Shown here: one piece after another, positions 9,727 through 18,095 of the stretch | How positions within the stretch are numbered: position 1 is the first letter of the stretch | Layout of the letters: the number at the start of each line of letters is the position of its first letter | Origin: Bartonella rattaustraliani AUST/NH4 | GTDB taxonomy: Bacteria; Pseudomonadota; Alphaproteobacteria; Rhizobiales; Rhizobiaceae | Length of the DNA: 39,343 nucleotides | Assembly: GCF_000312565.1 (NCBI RefSeq) | Contig: NZ_CALW02000064.1 | Span: 1 to 39,343 of the forward strand | Direction of reading: 5' to 3' | Notes under the pieces: model-generated | Databases searched by the model: none | The model's input: the letters and a program-made list of their open reading frames with translations, nothing else | What the model was told of the DNA's origin: nothing | Position numbers and translations under genes: made by a program

Positions 9727-12150
9727 TCAGTGTGCAATCTGGATTCCTTCACTGTCACTCTCAGTCCTGATAGATACAGGCACCGTAGAAGGCTCTGTCC
9801 ATTCAATAGGATCAGGAAAACGAACCAAAGCATATTTGAGAACTTCACTCACATGATTAACAGGAATAATCTCCATATTATTTTTGACATCATCAGGAAT
9901 ATCAACCAAATCTTTTGCATTTTCTTCAGGAATAAGGACCTTTTTTATACCCCCTCGCAGAGCTGCAAGTAATTTTTCTTTCAATCCACCAATCGGTAAA
10001 ACACGCCCACGTAAAGTAATCTCACCAGTCATTGCAACATCTTTATACACAGCTATCCCTGTAAGCACGGAAACAATTGCCGTCACCATTGCAATCCCTG
10101 CTGAAGGACCATCTTTGGGTGTAGCGCCCTCTGGAACATGAACATGAATATCGCGTTTATCAAAAAGTGGAGGCTCAATACCAAAATCAACAGAACGAAA
10201 ACGTACATAAGATGCCGCTGCTGAAATTGATTCTTTCATAATATCACGCAAGTTCCCAGTCACAGTCATTTTACCTTTACCTGCCATCATCACGCCCTCA
10301 ATGGTCAACAGTTCTCCACCGACCTCTGTCCATGCAAGGCCTGTCACAATACCAACTTGATTTTCTCCTTCAATCTGGTTGTAATGGTAACGTTTAACGC
10401 CCAGAAAATCACTTATATTATCTTCAGTAACCTTTATAGATTTTTGCTGTGTTTTAAGAATTTTTGTAACTGATTTACGTGCAATCTTCATCAATTCACG
10501 CTCAAGATTACGAACACCTGCTTCACGTGTATAAAACTGGATAATTGCCTTAATAGCATCATCAGAAACACTGAACTCTTTTTTAGACAAACAGTGATCT
10601 TTCAGCGCTTTTGGTAAAAGATGCTGTTTAACAATCTCTATTTTTTCATACTCAGTATAGCCGGCAATACGAATAATCTCCATTCGATCCATTAACGGTC
10701 CTGGAATATTAAGCGTATTTGCAGTTGTTATAAACATGACATCAGAAAGGTCATATTCAACTTCCAAATAATGATCAATAAATGTACTGTTTTGTTCAGG
10801 ATCAAGAACTTCTAATAAAGCTGATGAAGGATCTCCACGAAAGTCTTGCCCCATTTTATCAATTTCATCAAGCAAGAAAAGCGGATTAGATTTTTTAGAT
10901 TTTTTCATAGACTGAATAATTTTTCCAGGCATAGAACCGATATATGTCCGGCGATGCCCACGAATTTCTGCTTCATCCCGCACTCCTCCTAATGAAATAC
11001 GAACATACTCACGCCCCGTCGCTTTTGCAATAGAACGCGCTAATGATGTTTTCCCTACTCCTGGAGGACCTAGCAAACAAATAATAGGACCCTTTATCTT
11101 TGAGGCACGACTTTGCACTGCAAGATATTCAACAATTCGCTCCTTGACTTTTTCAAGGCCAAAATGCTCATTATTCATAACCTTTTCAGCAAAATCTAAA
11201 TCATTTTTAATCTTAGACTTTTTACCCCAAGGCATTGCCAATAACCAATCAAGATAGTTACGAACAACGGCTGCTTCAGCAGACATCGGAGACATATTTC
11301 GTAATTTTTTTAATTCTGCCTCAGCCTTTTCATGCGCTTCTTTCGAAAGCTTTGTTTTCTTGATACGTTCTTCTAATTCAGAGAGCTCATCACGGCTATC
11401 ATCACCGGCTCCTAACTCTTTCTGAATAGCTTTCATCTGCTCATTGAGATAATATTCCCGTTGGTTCTTTTCCATTTGCCGTTTTACATGTGAACGAATA
11501 CGCTTTTCAACCTGCAAAACAGAAATTTCTCCTTCCATGAAAGAAAGAACACGTTCAAGACGTTTTTTTACAGGCAACAGCTCTAATATTTCCTGCTTTT
11601 CTGAAAGCTTAATCACCAAATGAGAAGCAATTGTATCGGCAAGCTTAGAAGGATTATCAATCTGGCCAATAGCATTGACAATTTCGGGAGAAATCTTTTT
11701 GTTCAGTTTTACATAATTTTCAAAATAAGAAATCACAGATCTTGAAAGGGCTTCAATCTCAACATCACTCTCTCTCGGCTCTTCTGTAACAATTGCACAA
11801 GCTCGATGATAATCCTCATTCGCAGCAAATTGGCTAATTTTTGCACGCGCAGTTCCTTCCACCAAAACTTTTACCGTTCCATCAGGAAGCTTTAAAAGTT
11901 GAAGAATATTAGCAAATGTACCAATGTCGTAAATATCTTCTGATTTTGGATCATCATCAGAAGCATTTTTTTGCGTCACCAACAATATCTGTTTATCAAC
12001 CGCCATTGTTTTTTCAAGAGCACGGATTGATTTTTCTCTACCCACAAAAAGTGGAACAATCATATGGGGGAAGACAACAATATCACGAAGAGGTAAAACA
12101 GCATAAAGCTCCTCTCTTGTCTCATCTATATTTTCATCAATATACTGCAT
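9727..12150 (-). CDS. lon: ATP-dependent endopeptidase Lon
   Basis: An 807-residue LonA protease that degrades misfolded and short-lived regulatory proteins in the cytoplasm. The N-terminal substrate domain begins AVLPLRDIVVFPHMIVPLFVGR (about residues 18-39) and leads into a coiled coil. The AAA+ module has Walker A GPPGVGKTS near 360 and Walker B FLLDEIDKM. The C-terminal Ser-Lys protease domain has the catalytic Ser in GPSAG near 685 and the catalytic Lys in LKEKLLAA about 42 residues later. ATG at 12150 follows AAGGAGAG. An 8-bp hairpin lies in the leader and a weak heat-shock-type promoter upstream. It runs with clpX and clpP on the same strand. Confidence 0.97.
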   Translation of the reverse strand: MQYIDENIDETREELYAVLPLRDIVVFPHMIVPLFVGREKSIRALEKTMAVDKQILLVTQKNASDDDPKSEDIYDIGTFANILQLLKLPDGTVKVLVEGTARAKISQFAANEDYHRACAIVTEEPRESDVEIEALSRSVISYFENYVKLNKKISPEIVNAIGQIDNPSKLADTIASHLVIKLSEKQEILELLPVKKRLERVLSFMEGEISVLQVEKRIRSHVKRQMEKNQREYYLNEQMKAIQKELGAGDDSRDELSELEERIKKTKLSKEAHEKAEAELKKLRNMSPMSAEAAVVRNYLDWLLAMPWGKKSKIKNDLDFAEKVMNNEHFGLEKVKERIVEYLAVQSRASKIKGPIICLLGPPGVGKTSLARSIAKATGREYVRISLGGVRDEAEIRGHRRTYIGSMPGKIIQSMKKSKKSNPLFLLDEIDKMGQDFRGDPSSALLEVLDPEQNSTFIDHYLEVEYDLSDVMFITTANTLNIPGPLMDRMEIIRIAGYTEYEKIEIVKQHLLPKALKDHCLSKKEFSVSDDAIKAIIQFYTREAGVRNLERELMKIARKSVTKILKTQQKSIKVTEDNISDFLGVKRYHYNQIEGENQVGIVTGLAWTEVGGELLTIEGVMMAGKGKMTVTGNLRDIMKESISAAASYVRFRSVDFGIEPPLFDKRDIHVHVPEGATPKDGPSAGIAMVTAIVSVLTGIAVYKDVAMTGEITLRGRVLPIGGLKEKLLAALRGGIKKVLIPEENAKDLVDIPDDVKNNMEIIPVNHVSEVLKYALVRFPDPIEWTEPSTVPVSIRTESDSEGIQIAH

Positions 12151-12198
12151 AACTCTCCTTTCTGGAGCCTATGATCTACCCGCTATACAAACCTGCTC

Positions 12199-12221
12199 GT
12201 AGAAAGCCTCTTGCTTTCTAC
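12199..12221 (-). other. leader hairpin upstream of lon
   Basis: GTAGAAAG (12199-12206) and CTTTCTAC (12214-12221) form a perfect 8-bp stem with a 7-base loop, about 50 bases upstream of the lon ATG. No T-run follows on the minus strand, so it does not look like a standard clpX terminator. It could be a 5' untranslated structure in lon mRNA. Confidence 0.45.
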
Positions 12222-12225
12222 AATA

Positions 12226-12258
12226 CATGAAGTGGTAACTGCAAACACACAAATCAAG
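12226..12258 (-). promoter_or_regulatory. lon: candidate heat-shock (RpoH-type) promoter of lon
   Basis: On the minus strand, CTTGAT (12258-12253) is followed after 17 bases by CCACTTCATG (12235-12226). The first box fits the CTTG of alphaproteobacterial RpoH promoters well; the second matches the -10 only in part. The position, about 75 bases before the lon start, is right. This is a weak call made by eye. Confidence 0.25.
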
Positions 12259-12330
12259 CATTATGACTACAATATCCAGAAATATCCATCTTGCAATGAT
12301 ATTTACGACCACTTTTCATATCGCACGATG

Positions 12331-13605
12331 TCATGCCGATACATTTTCTTTATCTTCTGCCCGTTCTGAATAAATATAAAGAGGGCGTGCTTTCCCATCA
12401 ACCACATCACTTGAAATGACCACCTTTTCAACACCTTCAAGAGCTGGCAACTCAAACATCGTTTCAAGAAGTATCTTCTCCATAATAGAACGTAAGCCAC
12501 GCGCACCCGTTTTACGCTCAATTGCCTTTCTAGCAATAACACGTAAAGCATCTTCATGAAATGCTAACTCGACATTTTCCATCTCAAAAAGACGCTGATA
12601 TTGTTTTACCAACGCATTTTTAGGTTGTGATAAAATTTGAACAAGCGCATTAACATCTAAATCCTCTAAGGTTGCTACAATAGGGAGACGACCAATAAAC
12701 TCTGGTATCAAGCCAAACTTTATAAGATCTTCAGGCTCTAGATCTCGAAAAATTTCCCCCACACAACGCTCATCAGGAGCTTTAACTGTCGCAGAAAAAC
12801 CAATAGATGTTTTTTCACCACGTCCTGAAATAATTCGTTCTAAACCAGCAAAAGCACCTCCACAAATAAACAGAATATTTGTTGTATCAACCTGAAGAAA
12901 CTCTTGTTGTGGATGTTTGCGACCCCCTTGAGGAGGAACAGAAGCAATCGTTCCTTCCATAATTTTTAACAATGCTTGCTGAACACCTTCCCCCGAAACA
13001 TCTCTTGTAATAGAAGGATTGTCCGCCTTACGAGAAATCTTATCAACCTCATCAATATAAACAATACCACGTTGTGCACGTTCAACATTATAGTCAGCAG
13101 CTTGAAGAAGCTTTAGAATAATATTCTCGACATCTTCACCCACATAGCCCGCTTCAGTCAAAGTTGTTGCATCTGCCATCGTAAAAGGGACATCAATAAT
13201 ACGCGCCAAAGTTTGTGCAAGATAAGTTTTACCACACCCTGTTGGACCAACAAGAAGAATATTTGATTTTGCCAACTCAATATCATTGCTCTTAGACTGA
13301 TGCGCAAGCCGTTTATAATGATTATGGACAGCCACGGAAAGAACACGCTTTGCATGTTGCTGACCAATGACATAATCATCGAGAACTGTTATAATTTCTT
13401 GCGGAGTAGGAACACCATCGCGTGTCTTAATTCCAGAAGATTTATTTTCTTCACGAATAATATCCATGCAAAGCTCTACACATTCATCACAAATGAATAC
13501 GGTGGGACCTGCGATGAGTTTACGCACCTCATGCTGACTTTTGCCGCAGAACGAGCAATAGAGAGTATTTTTTGCTTCGCTCCCGCTATTGCCAATTTTG
13601 CTCAT
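12331..13605 (-). CDS. clpX: ATP-dependent Clp protease ATP-binding subunit ClpX
   Basis: A 424-residue AAA+ unfoldase that recognises tagged or regulatory proteins and feeds them into ClpP. The zinc-binding domain has C17, C20, C39 and C42. Walker A GPTGCGKT is at 120-127 and Walker B is YIDEVDK. The pore-loop GYVGEDV and the ClpP-docking IGF loop (KTSIGFSA) are both present, so it should engage ClpP. ATG at 13605 follows GAAAGGAAAG. clpP lies upstream on the same strand with a 180-base gap, which may hold a separate promoter. In alphaproteobacteria ClpXP controls the cell cycle through CtrA turnover; that role is inferred. Confidence 0.97.
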   Translation of the reverse strand: MSKIGNSGSEAKNTLYCSFCGKSQHEVRKLIAGPTVFICDECVELCMDIIREENKSSGIKTRDGVPTPQEIITVLDDYVIGQQHAKRVLSVAVHNHYKRLAHQSKSNDIELAKSNILLVGPTGCGKTYLAQTLARIIDVPFTMADATTLTEAGYVGEDVENIILKLLQAADYNVERAQRGIVYIDEVDKISRKADNPSITRDVSGEGVQQALLKIMEGTIASVPPQGGRKHPQQEFLQVDTTNILFICGGAFAGLERIISGRGEKTSIGFSATVKAPDERCVGEIFRDLEPEDLIKFGLIPEFIGRLPIVATLEDLDVNALVQILSQPKNALVKQYQRLFEMENVELAFHEDALRVIARKAIERKTGARGLRSIMEKILLETMFELPALEGVEKVVISSDVVDGKARPLYIYSERAEDKENVSA

Positions 13606-13786
13606 TTCTCTTTCCTTTCACAGCAGTATATGAATACTTCATCTTTTTCAAAGGAAGTGTTTCATAACGAAATTATAAGACATCTAAAACATGCATGTCT
13701 CACTCTATTTTAAGTATTTTTCTTATTTTTGCGATAGTTTTTACAAAACTCTTAACTGAGGGTAGCTACTTTTTCTATAACAATTC

Positions 13787-14416
13787 TTAATCTTTTTCCT
13801 CTTCAGTTTCTGCGCGATATTGTATCACGTCATCAACTAAACCAAATTGTTTTGCCTCTTCTGCTGTCATAAAATGATCACGATCAAGAGTTTTTTCAAT
13901 CACCTCATAATCCTGACCTGTATGTTGCACATAAATTTCATTTAAACGCCGTTTCATCTTTATAATATCTTGCGCATGCCGCTCAATATCTGAAGCCTGA
14001 CCTTGAAAACCACCAGATGGTTGATGCACCATGATGCGTGCATTAGGCAATGTAAAACGGTGACCTTTTGCTCCAGCTGTTAAAAGCAACGACCCCATAG
14101 AAGCTGCCTGTCCCATGCAAAGCGTGGAAACAGGAGGGCGGATAAACTGCATCGTATCATAAATTGCCATCCCAGATGTCACAACACCGCCTGGAGAATT
14201 AATATAAAGGCTAATTTCTTTCTTAGGATTTTCAGCCTCCAAAAAAAGCAATTGTGCACAAACAAGCATTGCCATACCATCCTCAACGGGACCATTAATA
14301 AAAATAATCCGCTCTTTTAAAAGACGAGAAAAAATATCATAGGCCCGCTCGCCGCGATTAGTCTGCTCAATCACCATAGGAACAAGACTTAATGCTGTTT
14401 TCATTGGATCACTCAT
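13787..14416 (-). CDS. clpP: ATP-dependent Clp protease proteolytic subunit ClpP
   Basis: A 209-residue serine peptidase that forms the double-heptamer chamber. The catalytic triad is visible: S106 in [11 protein letters not shown]131 in MVHQPSGG and an Asp near 180 in [12 protein letters not shown]. The N-terminal [24 protein letters not shown] is typical of alphaproteobacterial ClpP. The usual product is cut after a short propeptide; a site is not obvious here. It is first in the clpP-clpX-lon-hupB order. The region upstream (14417-15350) is long and mostly empty. Confidence 0.97.
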   Translation of the reverse strand: MSDPMKTALSLVPMVIEQTNRGERAYDIFSRLLKERIIFINGPVEDGMAMLVCAQLLFLEAENPKKEISLYINSPGGVVTSGMAIYDTMQFIRPPVSTLCMGQAASMGSLLLTAGAKGHRFTLPNARIMVHQPSGGFQGQASDIERHAQDIIKMKRRLNEIYVQHTGQDYEVIEKTLDRDHFMTAEEAKQFGLVDDVIQYRAETEEEKD

Positions 14417-15350
14417 GTTTTATACTTTCCATTCATATAAGAAACGCTCTTTATGCATTCAATGTTTTCCTCCACAGTTTAATATTCTCCTCTTACGTAA
14501 GTCATACCAATGCTCTTTAAGCGAAATTAAAATCTCACTGGTTAAAATAGCAATAATAACCGCATCTGAAAAAATCATCTGCACCAAAAATGCAAGATAT
14601 TGCCCAATGGTAAAAGCTTCTTGAAGCTTTTGAATAATTATTCCCTTTCTATGAAAGTGAAATCCCATTAGACTCATATCTATAAGCAGTTCAACGCCAA
14701 AGATCTCGATCAAAAATACATTCAGTTTTTCACCCCATCCAAATAATAAAAGTTTCTTTTTCCTTTACTTTATGAAGATAATATACTGTTTGATTTATCG
14801 AACAACCCCATCATTTCCAAATTTCCCAGTAGAGTGGCATCTTCTTCTGCTTTAACCAGAATGATTTCCAACAAGGTAATCTAAATTCAACTTTATGAAA
14901 AACCATTTCTGTTTCTGCAAAATAGTCATCAAACACCTTTATAATAGGATTGTTGAATGGAAAATAAAATGCACAAATGTTTAACTCTTACAGCATTTTC
15001 TCTTGCACACCAAACCTTATTGGCGCTGGATGAAATTGTTCATTAAATAAATCTGTATCTCACCAAACAGTTTGCTGATATCTCATCAGCATAACACAAA
15101 AAAATCTAAAAACTGAACACTTGTACCCTCCCCACCTATCATCAAACAAATGAAGATCACGGCAAGAACTGAACGTGATAGAATTGATTCGGACTCACAC
15201 AATTCAACAACATCAAGGTGATTATCTATTTTTATCATAACTAAAAAATCTAACGCATTGTCCAGCTTTAACCATTGAAAACAAACAAAGCTTATCCCCC
15301 AATCCTCATTGTCTTCACATCAAAAAGTGTAAACACTCGTGAAAAGTGTA
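14417..15350. other. 930-base interval between clpP and trkA
   Basis: Mostly non-coding. It contains one possible small minus-strand frame at 14459-14713, described separately. A 23-codon plus-strand frame at about 14971 (MHKCLTLTAFSLAHQTLLAL...) looks like a decayed signal peptide but has no continuation. In relatives trkA is followed by hfq-hflX, and neither is found here, so this is probably a rearrangement joint. No strong terminator is seen after trkA; a 5-bp stem with a T-run at 15321-15337 is weak. Confidence 0.5.
14459..14713 (-). CDS. possible small membrane protein or gene remnant, unrecognised
   Basis: An 84-codon frame from a TTG; the open frame reaches back 17 more codons to a stop but has no ATG or clear ribosome-binding site. 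The product would have a hydrophobic stretch near residues 35-60 (IGQYLAFLVQMIFSDAVIIA) and a basic C-terminus (LRKRR). The codon pattern reads as plausible coding sequence, but the weak start argues for a decayed gene. A near-perfect palindrome lies inside it at 14612-14631. I do not recognise the family. Confidence 0.25.
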   Translation of the reverse strand: MIEIFGVELLIDMSLMGFHFHRKGIIIQKLQEAFTIGQYLAFLVQMIFSDAVIIAILTSEILISLKEHWYDLRKRRILNCGGKH

Positions 15351-16727
15351 TCAAAAATATTCTAAACTGACACGAAATAATTGTTCAACATCACGAACTT
15401 TATCAGCAAAAGCAAAGATGACTACTCTATCTCCCGACAAAATACGTGTATCCGCCGAAAGCTGCATGATCGTCTTATTGCGATAAATTGCACCAATTCT
15501 TAAACCATCTGATAAGTTCAATTCAGATAAGGCTTGACCAACCAATGAGGATGTTTGCATTACTTCCGCTTCAATAATTTCTGCTCGACCATTAAAAACC
15601 GAATGAACCGCACGAATACGCCCACGTCGCATTTGTTGCAAAATTTTTGAGATAGTAACACTATGTGGATTAAGATAGGCGTCTACACCAACTGCACGAC
15701 TAAATTCTTGATAAGCAACATTATTGATCAAAACCATATTGGCTTTGCATCCCAATCTTTTAGCGATAATGGCACTCAAAAGATTAACTTGGTCTTGATT
15801 AGTTAATGTAATCATTAAATCAGCTTGATTAATTCCAGCATCTTGAAGTATGACTGGGTCTAACACGTTACCATATAAAACCGTTGTTTTTTCGAGTTGA
15901 TCGGCAATTGTGAGTGCCCTCTCCCTGTGTGATTCTATAATCTTCAACTTTAATTTATGAAGGCGCTTTTCAATCGCCTGAGCAACATAGAGACCAATGT
16001 GGCCACCGCCTGCAATAATCATGCGATGCGCATCTTGTTCCTTATGGCCAAAAAGTCCAACTGCACGACGCATCTGATCACGCGCAACAACAAGATAGGT
16101 CACATCACCAACACGCAATTGCGTTTCTGAATGCGCTATTAATAGTTCTGAGCCCCGTTTAATAGCGGTGACTGTTGTTCTAAGATCTGGAAAAAGCTCT
16201 GTTAACTGACGCAAAGGTGTATTAATCACCGGGCAATCTTCCATACACTCCAGAGCTAATGCAACAATATCATCATTACAAAAATAAAGGACATCTATTG
16301 CACCAGGGAAAGCCATACGACGTAAAACCATTTCCCCAACTTCAATTTCTGGCGAAATAACCACGTCAATGGGAATATTTTCTCTAGAAAAAAGCGTTTT
16401 ATAGCGTGGCTCTAAATAGGACTGTGAGCGAATACGGGCTATTTTCGTGGGAACATTGAACAATGAGTGTGCAACCTGACACGTAACCATATTGACTTCA
16501 TCAAAGAGAGTGACGGCAATCAACATATCGGCTTTGTCTGCATCAGCTGCCAAAAGGACCTCAGGTCGTGATCCGTGACCAACAAAACCTCTCACATCTA
16601 ACGTATCACGAATTTTTTCAATCAATCTTGTCTCAATATCAATAACAGTGACATCGTGATTTTCAGCAGAAAGACGCTCCGCTATCCCATAACCGACCTG
16701 CCCTGCTCCGCATATAATAACACGCAT
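15351..16727 (-). CDS. trkA: Trk system potassium uptake protein TrkA
   Basis: A 458-residue cytoplasmic regulatory subunit of the Trk potassium channel. Two RCK halves are evident. The first begins MRVIICGAGQVGYGIAERL with an acidic end to the second strand (VIDIE), typical of NAD(H) binding. The second begins near residue 236 with MIIAGGGHIGLYVAQAI. Each half ends in a TrkA-C domain (VGEMVLRR... and IIEAEVMQTSSLVGQAL). It lies 3 bases after ntrX, so it is almost certainly co-transcribed with ntrYX, the standard order in Rhizobiales. The membrane partner TrkH/TrkG is not in the window. Confidence 0.95.
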   Translation of the reverse strand: MRVIICGAGQVGYGIAERLSAENHDVTVIDIETRLIEKIRDTLDVRGFVGHGSRPEVLLAADADKADMLIAVTLFDEVNMVTCQVAHSLFNVPTKIARIRSQSYLEPRYKTLFSRENIPIDVVISPEIEVGEMVLRRMAFPGAIDVLYFCNDDIVALALECMEDCPVINTPLRQLTELFPDLRTTVTAIKRGSELLIAHSETQLRVGDVTYLVVARDQMRRAVGLFGHKEQDAHRMIIAGGGHIGLYVAQAIEKRLHKLKLKIIESHRERALTIADQLEKTTVLYGNVLDPVILQDAGINQADLMITLTNQDQVNLLSAIIAKRLGCKANMVLINNVAYQEFSRAVGVDAYLNPHSVTISKILQQMRRGRIRAVHSVFNGRAEIIEAEVMQTSSLVGQALSELNLSDGLRIGAIYRNKTIMQLSADTRILSGDRVVIFAFADKVRDVEQLFRVSLEYF

Positions 16728-16730
16728 AAT

Positions 16731-18086
16731 CTATGAAACTCCAAGTGCTTTAAGCTTACGGTGCAAAGCAGAACGCTCCATACCTATAAATTCAGCTGTA
16801 CGCGATATATTTCCACCCAAGCGCCCAATTTGCGCTTCTAAATATCTCTTTTCAAACAATTCCCGTGCTTCACGCAATGGTAAGTCTATGATGCTCTCAT
16901 CTGTATTCATTTGAAAGCTTGGTAAAAAATCACTTACTTCATTGGGAAGAAATTCTGCTGTTATTGGATCATCGCCATCACGTGCAAGGATGAGAAGACG
17001 CTCAATATTGTTGCGTAGCTGGCGCACATTACCCGGCCAATTATGTGCTTGCAAAATAGTGATCACATCATCACCAATTTCACGTGGCTTAATACCCACC
17101 TGCTGCGATATTGTTTTAACAAAATAGCGTACAAGCTCTGGGATATCTTCACGACGCGCGGAAAGTGACGGCACCGTTATGGGAACAACGGAAAGACGGT
17201 GGAAAAGGTCTTCCCTAAAACGTCCATCAGAAATGAGATTTTCAAGATTTTGTGCCGTGGAAGAAATGATACGAACATCCACCTTAACACGTCTTGTACC
17301 ACCAACCCTCTCAAATGTTTGTCCCGTCAATACCCGAAGAATCTTACCTTGAGTCTCAAGAGGCATATCAGCAATTTCATCAAGATATAATATTCCACCA
17401 TGCGCTTCTTCTAATGCTCCAATTTTGCGCTCACCACTTTCCGTTTCGCTGCCAAACAATTCTATCTCCATTCTTTCTGGAGTAATCGTTGCAGCATTTA
17501 TGGTAACGAATGGCCCATTCGAACGTATTGAAAGCGCGTGAATGGAACGTGCAACCATCTCTTTTCCCGCTCCTGAGGGACCCGTAATCATGATACGGCT
17601 ATTGGTTGGCGCGACTTTTTCTATGATTTGACGCAAGTTTTTGATAGCCGTTGATGTTCCAAGCAATTCCAATGTCTCATTAGAGCGTTTGCGTAATTCT
17701 AAAATCTCACGTTTTAAATTTGAATTTTCAAGAGTTCGCTCTGCTACCAATACAAGCCGATCAACTTTAAAAGGTTTCTCGATGAAATCATACGCTCCTC
17801 GTTTTATAGCTGAAACAGCCGTTTCGATATTACCATGACCAGAAATCATCACCACTGGAAGAGCAGGATATCGCATTTTAATTTCATCAAGCAGCGCTAA
17901 CCCATCTAGACGACTTCCTTGCAACCAAATATCCAAAAAAATGAGCTTTGGAACACGCTCACTAATTTGCGCTAATGCTTCATCAGAATTACACGCAACA
18001 CGTGTTTCATAACCTTCATCATCTAAAATACCAGCAACAAGCTCACGAATATCTGCTTCATCATCAACGATTAAGATATCTGCCAT
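16731..18086 (-). CDS. ntrX: nitrogen-type response regulator NtrX
   Basis: A 451-residue response regulator paired with NtrY. The receiver domain has the phospho-acceptor D52 in IFLDIW and the acidic pair D8/D9. The AAA+ domain has Walker A GPSGAGKE near 168 and the stretch IGALEEAHGGILYLDEIADM. The ELFG segment continues directly into ETESGERKIGALEEA: the GAFTGA loop that contacts sigma-54 is absent. The C-terminal Fis-type helix-turn-helix is GNISRTAEFIGMERSALHRKLKALG. NtrX is therefore likely to act as a DNA-binding regulator of sigma-70-type promoters. Gaps of 9 bases to ntrY and 3 bases to trkA mark one operon. In relatives NtrYX responds to redox or oxygen and nitrogen state. Confidence 0.94.
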   Translation of the reverse strand: MADILIVDDEADIRELVAGILDDEGYETRVACNSDEALAQISERVPKLIFLDIWLQGSRLDGLALLDEIKMRYPALPVVMISGHGNIETAVSAIKRGAYDFIEKPFKVDRLVLVAERTLENSNLKREILELRKRSNETLELLGTSTAIKNLRQIIEKVAPTNSRIMITGPSGAGKEMVARSIHALSIRSNGPFVTINAATITPERMEIELFGSETESGERKIGALEEAHGGILYLDEIADMPLETQGKILRVLTGQTFERVGGTRRVKVDVRIISSTAQNLENLISDGRFREDLFHRLSVVPITVPSLSARREDIPELVRYFVKTISQQVGIKPREIGDDVITILQAHNWPGNVRQLRNNIERLLILARDGDDPITAEFLPNEVSDFLPSFQMNTDESIIDLPLREARELFEKRYLEAQIGRLGGNISRTAEFIGMERSALHRKLKALGVS

Positions 18087-18095
18087 CCTATTCCC

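Noticed and set aside
14612-14631. Near-perfect palindrome AAAAGCTTC-TT-GAAGCTTTT as a terminator
   Set aside because: A 2-base loop cannot form a stable hairpin of full length and it lies within a possible frame; more likely chance or a protein site.
15321-15337. Terminator after trkA
   Set aside because: Stem of only 5 A/T-rich pairs with a 2-base loop; too weak despite the T-run.
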